Shown here one piece after another: positions 1 to 5,067 of a DNA stretch of 8,493 bases. Below the pieces are notes generated by a model. The model had not been told where the DNA came from, did not search any database, and saw nothing but the letters and a program-made list of their open reading frames with translations. Origin of the DNA: CAYXGZ01 sp964464755 (GTDB lineage: Bacteria > Planctomycetota > MHYJ01 > JACPRB01). How positions within the stretch are numbered: position 1 is the stretch's first letter; each line of letters starts with the position of its first letter. Where the stretch lies: positions 1-8,493 of the forward strand of contig CAYXGZ010000091.1 of assembly GCA_964464755.1 (NCBI GenBank), written 5' to 3'. The translations under genes and the position numbers were made by a program.

Positions 1-1
1 G

Positions 2-682
2 GGGCGCATCGAGCTGGCCGACGGCGGCACGATCTTCCTCGACGAGATCGGCGACCTCCCGCTGGAGCTCCAGGTGAAGATCCTCCGCGTCCTGCAGGAG
101 CACGAGTTCGAGCGCGTCGGCGGCACGCAGACCCTGCGCTGCGACGTGCGCGTCATCGCGGCGACGAACCGGGACCTCGAGGCCGCGGTCGCGGACGGCT
201 CCTTCCGCCAGGACCTCTACTACCGGCTCAACGTCTTCCCCATCCACCTGCCGCCGCTGCGCGAGCGCCCCGAGGACGTCCTCGAGCTCGCGATGCACTT
301 CGTCCGCAAGCACGCCCGCAAGCAGAACAAGCGCATCACGAAGATGTCCACGCGCTCGGCCGCCCTGCTCCAGTCGTACCACTGGCCGGGCAACGTCCGC
401 GAGCTCGAGAACCTCGTCGAGCGCGCCGTCATCCTCTGCGAGGGCGAGTCGCTGAACCTGGACGAGCGCTGGCTCCACCCCCAGGCCGCCTCGGGCGGAG
501 CCGCGGAGTTCAAGTCGCTCGCCGAGCTCGAGGCGCACCTCGCGGACGTCGAGCGCCGGTATTTCCAGGACCTGCTCCGCAGCTGCAACGGGCGGGTCTA
601 CGGCCCCAAGGGCGCGGCCTTCCGCCTCGGCCTCAAGCCCACCACCCTCCAAAGCCGCCTCAAGAAGCTCGGAATCCTCTGA
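2..682 (+). CDS. Sigma-54-dependent transcriptional activator, C-terminal part (NtrC/FhlA family), 5'-truncated
   Basis: Visible are the last 226 codons of a bacterial enhancer-binding protein, open at the left window edge and ending with TGA at 680-682. In fragment numbering, the AAA+ Walker B segment (GGTIFLDEIG) is at residues 8-17, sensor I (ATNRDL) at about 54-59, the arginine-finger region (FRQDLYYRLNVFP) at 68-80 and sensor II (WPGNVRELENLVERAV) at 128-143. A Fis-type helix-turn-helix fills about 183-226 and ends in GLKPTTLQSRLKKLGIL, a tail typical of FhlA/NorR-like activators. Proteins of this family hydrolyse ATP to remodel the sigma-54 RNA polymerase closed complex. Walker A, the GAFTGA loop and any sensory domain lie outside the window, so the signal is unknown. 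An internal GTG at 74 is not a plausible start because it would split the AAA+ domain. The following gap holds palindromes and a -24/-12-like element, which may be its own target. Confidence 0.95.
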   Translation, partial: GRIELADGGTIFLDEIGDLPLELQVKILRVLQEHEFERVGGTQTLRCDVRVIAATNRDLEAAVADGSFRQDLYYRLNVFPIHLPPLRERPEDVLELAMHFVRKHARKQNKRITKMSTRSAALLQSYHWPGNVRELENLVERAVILCEGESLNLDERWLHPQAASGGAAEFKSLAELEAHLADVERRYFQDLLRSCNGRVYGPKGAAFRLGLKPTTLQSRLKKLGIL

Positions 683-693
683 ATTCACCGCGT

Positions 694-740
694 TTTACGT
701 AAATACACCGGTGTTTTCGGTAGTTTCAAGCCATTTGAAA
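694..740. repeat. Cluster of three inverted repeats (candidate activator binding sites)
   Basis: Three inverted repeats follow each other in the AT-richer gap: a perfect 10-bp palindrome TTTACGTAAA at 694-703, a perfect 10-bp palindrome ACACCGGTGT at 705-714, and TTTCAA at 724-729 facing TTGAAA at 735-740 across 5 bases. The candidate sigma-54 start at about 816 would place them roughly 75-120 bp upstream, which is enhancer distance for NtrC-type activators. Part of this could instead act as a weak terminator for the upstream gene: CACCG at 686-690 can pair with CGGTG at 709-713 and is followed by TTTT at 714-717. The repeats are directly visible; the binding role is inference. Confidence 0.45.
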
Positions 741-789
741 AACAGCGCTCGTAACTTGCTTTCAATTAAGGATTAGGGAATAAGCGGAT

Positions 790-805
790 CGGCATGGGAT
801 TTGTA
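790..805 (+). promoter_or_regulatory. Candidate sigma-54 (-24/-12) promoter of the sigma-70-family gene
   Basis: The bases CGGCATGGGATTTGTA align without gaps to the sigma-54 consensus YTGGCACGRNNNTTGCW. The GG at 791-792 and the TTG at 801-803 are at the correct spacing. The deviations are C for T before the GG, T for C within GGCACG, and T for the C of the -12 GC (804). That last change is at a well-conserved base and lowers confidence. Predicted transcription start is near 816, giving a leader of about 41 bases with the Shine-Dalgarno at 846-851. A sigma-54 activator is encoded immediately upstream. A competing weak sigma-70 reading is TTGCTT at 756-761, a 17-base spacer and AATAAG at 779-784. 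Confidence 0.4.
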
Positions 806-818
806 GATACAGGACTAG

Positions 819-846
819 CCTCGTCCGATTAGACTGGCGAGGACGA
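819..846 (+). promoter_or_regulatory. Leader hairpins next to the sigma factor ribosome binding site
   Basis: Two mutually exclusive foldings are visible. CCTCG at 819-823 pairs with CGAGG at 838-842, extended by CC at 825-826 with GG at 836-837 across a bulged T. Alternatively TCGTCC at 821-826 pairs with GGACGA at 841-846, which reaches the first base of the Shine-Dalgarno. This could modulate translation initiation, but no family of regulatory RNA is recognised. Confidence 0.3.
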
Positions 847-851
847 AAGGA
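846..851 (+). promoter_or_regulatory. Shine-Dalgarno site of the sigma factor gene
   Basis: AAAGGA lies 5 bases before the ATG at 857. It fixes this start and contrasts with most other genes in the window, which lack a recognisable ribosome binding site. Confidence 0.6.
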
Positions 852-856
852 CTCCC

Positions 857-2224
857 ATGACCTTCCGAGATACGACCCCGCGGGACCTGCCGGTCGCGGA
901 CCTCGCCGCCGCCGAGTACGACGCCCCGGTCGCCAAGCCGGAGGGCGGCCGCGAGACCCTGGCCTCGGTCGATCCGATCCGCCGCTACCTCGTGGAGGCG
1001 ACGCGGACCCCGCTGCTCTCCCCCGAGGAGGAGCGGCGCCTGGCGCAGCGCATGGCGCGCCGCCGCTCGCTGTTCCTCCGCACCGCCGCCGAGGTGCCGG
1101 CCGCCTGGCCGTTCGTCGCGGCCCTCGTCCGCCGCGTGCTCCGGGGCGAGCGCCCCGCCTCGAAGGTCTTCATGATCGGCGGCGTCTCCGAGGCCGAGTT
1201 CCACCGCCACCTCTCGAAGGTCGCGCCCGTCGCGGACCGCCTCGACGAGCTGGCCCGGGACCTGACCGGTTTCCGCTGCGGCATGCACGAGCCCCGGGAG
1301 CAGGCGAAGGCCTGGCGCGAGGGCTCGGCGCTCGTCGAGAGCCTGAAGATCCGCCTGCCCCTGCTCGTCCGCATCGTCCGGCGCGCCCGCCGGCACATCG
1401 TCGAGAACGCCCGCCTCACCAAGCGGGGCCGGCTCCTCCCCTGCGTCGAGTGCCTGGCCCGCGCCGACCGCGCGCTCGCCGCGCACCGGGGCTTCGTCGA
1501 GACGCGCAACCGCCTCGTCAGCTCGCACCTGCGCCTCGTGGTCTTCATCGCCAAGCAGGTCGCGCGGCACCCCTCGCAGATCCTCGAGCTCATCCAGGAG
1601 GGGAACTTCGGCCTCCTCTACGCGACGGAGAAGTACGACGCCCGCGAGCGCTGCCAGTTCCACAGCTACGCGTACTGGTGGATCCGCCAGTCGATGACGC
1701 GCGCCGTGCAGAACAAGTCGCGCCTCATCCGCATCCCCGTCAACCTCCAGGAGGCGCCCGCGCGCATCCGCGAGGCCGTGATGCGGTTCCGCACCGACAA
1801 CGGCCGCGACCCGACCCCCGAGGAGCTGCGCGACAAGCTCGGCCTGACGCGCACCGAGGTCGAGCGGCACTTCCGGGCCACGGTCCGGTGCTACAGCCTC
1901 GACCAGGGCTCCGAGGACGGCGAGGAGTCCTCGCTCTCCGACGTCCTGGCCGACCCCCGCCGCGACGACGCGAACCTCGACGCGGGCTGGGCGCTGCGCA
2001 GCCTCGAGAAGGTGCTCGGCACGCTGGCGCCCCGCGAGCGCGAGATCATCCTCCTGCGCTTCGGCCTCGGGCACGACCACGCCTACACGCTCGAGGACGT
2101 CGCGAAGATCTACAACCTCAGCCGCGAGCGCGTCCGGCAGATCGAGATCAAGGCCATCGAGAAGCTCCGCCACCCGCGCCGGGCCAAGGAGCTCAAGCAC
2201 CTGATGGAGGCCATCGCGGACTAG
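857..2224 (+). CDS. RpoD/SigA-like RNA polymerase sigma-70 factor (group 2-like)
   Basis: A 455-residue sigma-70 family protein that directs RNA polymerase to promoters. Region 1.2 is at residues 39-66 (DPIRRYL, LLSPEEERRLAQRM). A non-conserved segment fills about 67-213. Region 2 spans about 214-295 (NRLVSSHLRLVVFIAK, LIQEGNFGLLYATEKYD, YAYWWIRQSMTRAV, RLIRIP), region 3 about 296-365, and region 4 about 381-452 (ERVRQIEIKAIEKLRHP). Residues aligning with E. coli RpoD W433, W434, Q437 and T440 are W274, W275, Q278 and T281. The -35 helix retains R423, E424 and R427. It should therefore recognise ordinary TTGACA/TATAAT-like promoters, of which several candidates occur in this window. No region 1.1 is present, since only 38 residues precede region 1.2. 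That argues for an alternative group 2 factor, but a divergent primary factor cannot be excluded. The ATG start has AAAGGA upstream. The stop TAG is at 2222-2224, 45 bases before mrp. Confidence 0.93.
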   Translation: MTFRDTTPRDLPVADLAAAEYDAPVAKPEGGRETLASVDPIRRYLVEATRTPLLSPEEERRLAQRMARRRSLFLRTAAEVPAAWPFVAALVRRVLRGERPASKVFMIGGVSEAEFHRHLSKVAPVADRLDELARDLTGFRCGMHEPREQAKAWREGSALVESLKIRLPLLVRIVRRARRHIVENARLTKRGRLLPCVECLARADRALAAHRGFVETRNRLVSSHLRLVVFIAKQVARHPSQILELIQEGNFGLLYATEKYDARERCQFHSYAYWWIRQSMTRAVQNKSRLIRIPVNLQEAPARIREAVMRFRTDNGRDPTPEELRDKLGLTRTEVERHFRATVRCYSLDQGSEDGEESSLSDVLADPRRDDANLDAGWALRSLEKVLGTLAPREREIILLRFGLGHDHAYTLEDVAKIYNLSRERVRQIEIKAIEKLRHPRRAKELKHLMEAIAD

Positions 2225-2241
2225 GCACCCGCCGGGGCCGG

Positions 2242-2264
2242 TGGTATCGTGTCGGCCCACGGAG
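2242..2264 (+). promoter_or_regulatory. Candidate extended -10 and Shine-Dalgarno for mrp
   Basis: TG at 2242-2243, one base, then TATCGT at 2245-2250 forms a possible extended -10 element (4 of 6 matches). GGAG at 2261-2264 sits 5 bases before the ATG at 2270 and is a clear ribosome binding site. It favours that ATG over the in-frame GTG at 2249. The promoter part is weak, and mrp may simply be cotranscribed with the sigma factor gene. Confidence 0.35.
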
Positions 2265-2269
2265 CGACC

Positions 2270-3355
2270 ATGAACATCACGCCGGAGCAGATCCTGCAGG
2301 CCCTCAAGGCCGTGAAGGACCCGGACCTCGGCCGGGACATCGTCGACCTCGGCTTCGTCAAGGACGTGAAGTCCTGCGACGGGCACGTCGCCTTCACGAT
2401 CGAGCTGACGACCCCCGCCTGCCCCGTCCGCGAGCAGATGAAGCAGCAGGCCCAGGACGTCGTGAAGGGCCTCGGCGCGACGAAGGTCGAGATCTCCATG
2501 ACCTCGCAGGTCCGCAAGACCCCCGGCGACGCGAAGATGCAGATGCTCCCGGGCGTGCGCAACATCATCGCCGTCGCCAGCGGCAAGGGCGGCGTGGGCA
2601 AGTCCACCGTGAGCGCGAACCTCGCGCTGGCCCTGCAGCGCCTCGGCGCGCGGGTCGGCCTCATGGACGCCGACGTCTACGGCCCGAGCATCCCGACGAT
2701 CATGGGCGTGAAGGAGGGACCCAAGCGGGCCCCCGACGACCGGATGTTCCCCGCGGTCGCCCACGACGTGAAGATCATGTCGATCGGCTTCTTCATCCAG
2801 CCCGACCAGGCGATCGTCTGGCGCGGCCCCCTGCTCCACAAGACGATCCAGCAGTTCCTCGGCGGCGTGGAGTGGGGCGAGCTCGACTACCTCGTCATCG
2901 ACCTGCCCCCGGGCACGGGCGACGTGCAGCTCTCGCTCTGCCAGACCATCCCGCTGACCGGCGCGGCGGTCGTCTCGACGCCGCAGGACGTGGCCCTGAA
3001 CGTCGCGCAGAAGGCGGTCTCGATGTTCAAGCAGCTGAACGCGCCGGTGCTGGGCGTCATCGAGAACATGTCCGGCTACACCTGCTCGAACTGCGGGAAC
3101 CACGAGGACATCTTCGGCGAGGGCGGCGCGCAGGCCGCGGCGGGCCGCATGGGCTTGCCCTTCCTCGGCGCGATCCCCCTGTCGAAGAACATCCGGGTGA
3201 CGGCGGACGCGGGGAACCCCGTGGTCGCGTCGGACCCCGCCTCCCCGCAGGCGAAGGCCTTCATCGCGGTGGCCGAGAAGCTGGCCGCCCAGGTGTCGAT
3301 CCGCACCTTCGGCCCCTCGCAGGGCGTGGTCACTCCGCTCGTCTGGAAGGCCTGA
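2270..3355 (+). CDS. mrp: Mrp/ApbC (NBP35-type) iron-sulfur cluster carrier ATPase
   Basis: A 361-residue cytosolic P-loop ATPase that binds and transfers [4Fe-4S] clusters to apoproteins. The N-terminal MIP18/DUF59 domain occupies about residues 1-80 and includes the TTPACPV motif with its conserved cysteine. A short linker leads to the MinD/Mrp-type deviant Walker A GKGGVGKST at 105-113, followed by DADVYGPSIP, then LVIDLPPGTGD. The C-terminal CxxC (C272-S-N-C275, in YTCSNCG) is the motif that bridges the cluster across the dimer. All key elements are intact and the length is normal for the DUF59-fused form. The start is chosen at ATG 2270 because GGAG lies 5 bases upstream; starting at GTG 2249 would add seven residues not expected in the family. 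It lies downstream of the sigma factor gene on the same strand and converges on the GIY-YIG/GNAT gene. Confidence 0.96.
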   Translation: MNITPEQILQALKAVKDPDLGRDIVDLGFVKDVKSCDGHVAFTIELTTPACPVREQMKQQAQDVVKGLGATKVEISMTSQVRKTPGDAKMQMLPGVRNIIAVASGKGGVGKSTVSANLALALQRLGARVGLMDADVYGPSIPTIMGVKEGPKRAPDDRMFPAVAHDVKIMSIGFFIQPDQAIVWRGPLLHKTIQQFLGGVEWGELDYLVIDLPPGTGDVQLSLCQTIPLTGAAVVSTPQDVALNVAQKAVSMFKQLNAPVLGVIENMSGYTCSNCGNHEDIFGEGGAQAAAGRMGLPFLGAIPLSKNIRVTADAGNPVVASDPASPQAKAFIAVAEKLAAQVSIRTFGPSQGVVTPLVWKA

Positions 3356-3365
3356 CCGCCTTCAT

Positions 3366-3383
3366 GGGCACCCCCCGGTGCCC
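3366..3383. terminator. GC-rich hairpin between convergent mrp and GIY-YIG/GNAT genes
   Basis: GGGCACC at 3366-3372 and GGTGCCC at 3377-3383 form a perfect 7-bp stem with a CCCC loop, in the 28-base gap between two convergent stop codons. It directly abuts the stop of the minus-strand gene. No U-tract follows on either strand, so it is a non-canonical, possibly bidirectional terminator or a 3'-end stabiliser. Confidence 0.5.
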
Positions 3384-3989
3384 TCAGGTCCCCTCGAGCT
3401 TCCGCCGCAGGTCGCGCGGGGGCTCCGCCCGCTCGAAGCCCAGCCCGGCGAACCACTCCGGCCGCTCCGTGAGGATCCACGCGTCGGGCGTCGGGAAGCG
3501 CTCGACGAGCGCGCGGACGATCCTCGCGCCGACCCCGCGCCGCCGGTGCCGCTCCAGCACGGCGACTCCCGAGAGTTCGAAGCAGCCGCGGTAGGGCTTG
3601 ATGCGCGCGAAGCCCGCCCGCGAGCGGCCCTCGGTGGCGACGAAGAACTGCGGGGCCTCCAGCCGCTCCTGGTCCAGGCCGTAGCGGGCGAGCGTCGAGG
3701 CGATCCACGGAAGGTCGGCGGGCGTCGCGGGACGGAGCCCCGGCGGGTCGGCGAGGCGGAGCTTCGCGGCCCGGGGCAGTCGCTTGATGGCGGCCTCGCG
3801 GGAGAGCGCCGCGCCCCTCGCGGGGGCCGACTCCCAGTGCTGCAGGGTCACGCCGCCGCGGGAGCGGGTGTACTTCGCGCCGCGCCCGGAGGCGTGCTCG
3901 GCGAGCCGCCGCGCGAGGTCGGTCGTCACGCCGGTGTAGAGCGTCCCGTCGCCGCAGCGGACGACGTAGACGTACCAGGTCTTCCTCAC
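3384..3989 (-). CDS. GIY-YIG nuclease-like domain fused to a GNAT N-acetyltransferase domain
   Basis: A 201-residue two-domain protein. Residues 5-80 match the small single-domain GIY-YIG family (UPF0213/YhbQ type): Y6-x-Y8 in place of GIY, Y18-T-G20 in place of YIG, R27-R28, H32, the AKYTRSR segment, and E65 with IKRL. The catalytic Tyr, Arg and Glu positions appear kept, so nuclease activity is possible. After a linker of only about five residues, residues 85-190 form a GNAT fold: LRPATPADLPWI at the start, the acetyl-CoA pyrophosphate loop R149-R-R-G152-V-G154, and the terminal WFAGLGFE segment. The acceptor substrate is unknown. Stand-alone members of both families are common, but a fused form is unusual as far as I know. 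The start is GTG at 3989, 40 bp from the divergent smpB start, with TAGAAT at 4003-3998 only 8 bases before it. No frameshift is visible, so the fusion appears to be one continuous coding frame. Confidence 0.88.
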   Translation of the reverse strand: MRKTWYVYVVRCGDGTLYTGVTTDLARRLAEHASGRGAKYTRSRGGVTLQHWESAPARGAALSREAAIKRLPRAAKLRLADPPGLRPATPADLPWIASTLARYGLDQERLEAPQFFVATEGRSRAGFARIKPYRGCFELSGVAVLERHRRRGVGARIVRALVERFPTPDAWILTERPEWFAGLGFERAEPPRDLRRKLEGT

Positions 3990-3992
3990 GCC

Positions 3993-4020
3993 TCGACATT
4001 CTACTCGCGGACGCTAGAAT
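3993..4020 (+). promoter_or_regulatory. smpB promoter, sigma-70 type, with a nearly leaderless start
   Basis: TCGACA at 3993-3998 (5 of 6 to TTGACA), a 16-base spacer and TAGAAT at 4015-4020 (5 of 6 to TATAAT) make the best sigma-70 promoter in the window. Transcription would begin near 4027, about 3 bases before the ATG at 4030. A GGGA at 4022-4025 could be a weak Shine-Dalgarno only if transcription starts further upstream. Confidence 0.55.
3998..4003 (-). promoter_or_regulatory. -10 element of the GIY-YIG/GNAT gene
   Basis: TAGAAT on the minus strand (4003 down to 3998) matches TATAAT at 5 of 6 bases and ends 8 bases before the GTG start. That predicts a leaderless or 1-3 base leader transcript. 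No convincing -35 hexamer is seen 16-18 bases upstream. It shares base 3998 with the smpB -35 element. Confidence 0.45.
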
Positions 4021-4029
4021 CGGGACCCC

Positions 4030-4512
4030 ATGGCCGACGCCCCGAAGAAGTCGAAGAAGAAGGACGGCGGGATCCAGCTCGTCCAGCGGAACCGCAAGGC
4101 GCACTTCCAGTACGAGATCCTCGAGAAGACCGAGGCGGGGATCGTCCTGGCCGGGCCCGAGGTGAAGTCCATCCGCAACGGCAACGTGAGCATCCACGAG
4201 GCCTACGCGCGGGTGAAGAAGGGCGAGCTCTGGGTGCACAACATGGAGATCGCCGCGTACAAGAACGCGGGGCCCTTCAACCGCGAGCCCAAGCGCCCGC
4301 GCAAGCTGCTGCTCAAGAAGCGGGAGATCGACCGGCTCCTCGGCAAGACCCAGGAGCGCGGGCTGACGATCGTGCCGCTCTCGCTCTACTTCAAGAACGG
4401 CTTCGCGAAGCTCGAGATCGGCCTCGCCCGCGGCAAGCAGCTCTGGGACAAGCGCGAGGCGATCAAGAAGCGCGACGTGTCCCGCGACCTCCGCCGGCGG
4501 ACGATGAGGTAG
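4030..4512 (+). CDS. smpB: SsrA-binding protein SmpB
   Basis: A 160-residue tmRNA-binding protein that brings alanyl-tmRNA to stalled ribosomes and mimics the missing codon-anticodon pairing. Conserved family segments are in order: NRKAHFQYEILEKTEAGIVLAGPEVKSIR, LWVHNMEIAAY, PKRPRKLLLKKREI, GLTIVPLSLYFKNGFAKLEIGLARGK and the basic C-terminal tail WDKREAIKKRDVSRDLRR, which in other SmpB proteins enters the decoding centre and mRNA channel. An extra Lys-rich N-terminus (about residues 5-12) precedes the OB-fold core, as in many SmpB proteins. Length is normal. Its RNA partner is encoded 88 bp downstream on the opposite strand, so the two converge. The stop TAG at 4510-4512 is followed within 5 bases by a GC hairpin. 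Confidence 0.98.
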   Translation: MADAPKKSKKKDGGIQLVQRNRKAHFQYEILEKTEAGIVLAGPEVKSIRNGNVSIHEAYARVKKGELWVHNMEIAAYKNAGPFNREPKRPRKLLLKKREIDRLLGKTQERGLTIVPLSLYFKNGFAKLEIGLARGKQLWDKREAIKKRDVSRDLRRRTMR

Positions 4513-4516
4513 GCGG

Positions 4517-4537
4517 CGCCCCGACGGGCCCGGGGCG
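4517..4537 (+). terminator. GC-rich hairpin after smpB
   Basis: CGCCCCG at 4517-4523 and CGGGGCG at 4531-4537 form a perfect 7-bp stem with a 7-base loop, starting 5 bases after the smpB stop. No U-tract follows. Its position makes a 3'-end role likely, though it is not a canonical intrinsic terminator. Confidence 0.45.
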
Positions 4538-4559
4538 AGCGGTTCCTCCGACCCCCGGG

Positions 4560-4575
4560 CCGGGCGGCCGCCCGG
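4560..4575. repeat. 16-bp perfect GC palindrome between smpB and ssrA
   Basis: CCGGGCGG at 4560-4567 is followed directly by its reverse complement CCGCCCGG at 4568-4575. It lies midway between two convergent 3' ends and could fold into a strong hairpin in either transcript, or be a symmetric protein site. CCCGGG copies at 4554-4559 and 4571-4576 flank or overlap it. Confidence 0.4.
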
Positions 4576-4577
4576 GA

Positions 4578-4594
4578 CCCCTCGCGTGGAGGGG
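4578..4594 (-). terminator. Hairpin downstream of the tmRNA 3' end
   Basis: CCCCTC at 4578-4583 pairs with GAGGGG at 4589-4594 around a 5-base loop, 6 bases beyond the tmRNA CCA end. It may end ssrA transcription or mark the precursor 3' trailer. No U-tract is present. Confidence 0.4.
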
Positions 4595-4600
4595 GCGAAG

Positions 4601-4967
4601 TGGTGGACCCGGGGAGAATCGAACTCCCGTCCCGGGGCGTCTCGGCGGGGGCATCTACGCGCGTAGTCCGTGGTTTGTTCTCGCCCTCGGGACGCCCACG
4701 GACAGGCTTCCTTCGGGCCATCCCCCGGAGTTTTCTCGCCTCGGCACCCCGCGGGATCGGTGCTCCGGCATATCCTTCGCGTTAACGTCCGTCCCGGTCC
4801 GCGGGGTTACCGCTCGAAGGAATGGACCGGGGGGACGTCACGGCTAAGCCGCGAGAGCCAGGCTGCTGTTAGCAGTTGGTGTTTGTGCCCGTTTTTTACG
4901 AGGCCAACGAGCATCCTCGGCGCGCCGCCTTCCACCTCCTCGTCCCGGTCGAAACCAATTCGGGCCC
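4601..4967 (-). ncRNA. ssrA: Transfer-messenger RNA (tmRNA, one-piece)
   Basis: A 367-nt tmRNA that, with SmpB, rescues stalled ribosomes and adds a degradation tag. The 5' strand GGGCCCG (4967-4961) pairs with CGGGTCC (4611-4605) as a 7-bp acceptor stem with one G-U. Discriminator A and an encoded CCA (4603-4601) follow. The T arm is GGGAG, TTCGATT, CTCCC (4628-4612). Near the 5' end is GGTTTCGACC, the tmRNA D-loop hallmark, and near the 3' end GGACTACGCGCGTAG resembles the conserved pseudoknot segment. The best tag frame starts at GCT (4873) after CTCGTAAAAAA and AACT, encodes ANSSLALAA and stops at TAG (4846-4844), with an in-frame TGA two codons later (4840-4838). The stop sits in a 7-bp hairpin (4854-4838, loop UUA), as expected for helix P5. 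An earlier GCA in the same frame would give a longer tag beginning AQTPT; the distance from CTCGTAAA matches E. coli and B. subtilis better for GCT. Confidence 0.96.
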
Positions 4968-4979
4968 TTGACCGGGTCC

Positions 4980-5008
4980 AGAGTACCCGCTTCCGCGGCC
5001 GTCCGCAA
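4980..5008 (-). promoter_or_regulatory. Candidate ssrA promoter
   Basis: On the minus strand, TTGCGG (5008-5003), a 17-base spacer and TACTCT (4985-4980) give a weak sigma-70 match. Transcription would begin about 6 bases before the mature 5' end at 4967, leaving a short leader for RNase P. This is the only reasonable candidate I see in the gap. Confidence 0.35.
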
Positions 5009-5025
5009 CGGCCCCGCCCCAATCG

Positions 5026-5054
5026 TTGCCGGGCGCGCCGCGGCGCGGTATAAG
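5026..5054 (+). promoter_or_regulatory. Promoter of the FHA/GAF/GGDEF gene
   Basis: TTGCCG at 5026-5031 (4 of 6), an exact 17-base spacer and TATAAG at 5049-5054 (5 of 6) form a good sigma-70 promoter. The predicted start near 5061 leaves a leader of about 7 bases before the ATG at 5068. The bases before the ATG are C-rich with no Shine-Dalgarno. The promoter position also argues against a coding start upstream of 5068. Confidence 0.55.
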
Positions 5055-5067
5055 GGCACCTTCCCCC

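Noticed and set aside
756..784. Sigma-70 promoter TTGCTT, 17 bases, AATAAG before the sigma factor gene
   Set aside because: Only 3 of 6 and 4 of 6 matches in an AT-rich stretch. It is kept as an alternative to the -24/-12 element, not listed as its own feature.
2249..2269. GTG at 2249 as the mrp start
   Set aside because: It has no ribosome binding site and overlaps the possible -10 element. ATG 2270 has GGAG at proper spacing and matches the family N-terminus.
815..3103. A 762-codon open frame on the minus strand opposite the sigma factor and mrp genes
   Set aside because: The product is a low-complexity run rich in Leu, Arg, Asp and Val with no domain. It is the antisense shadow expected where third positions are almost all G or C.
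1450..3594. A 714-codon open frame on the plus strand in another frame across the sigma factor and mrp genes
   Set aside because: The composition is Pro/Arg/Gly-rich with no motif, and it lies over two clearly identified genes read in other frames.
4600..5059. Small open frames over the tmRNA, including one ending in the tag codons
   Set aside because: This stretch is fully explained by tmRNA structure. The LALAA ending is the tag reading frame, not an independent protein.
5026..5067. Extension of the FHA/GGDEF gene upstream to 5026
   Set aside because: The added residues fall on the promoter hexamers (5026-5031 and 5049-5054), and the FHA domain begins directly at ATG 5068.
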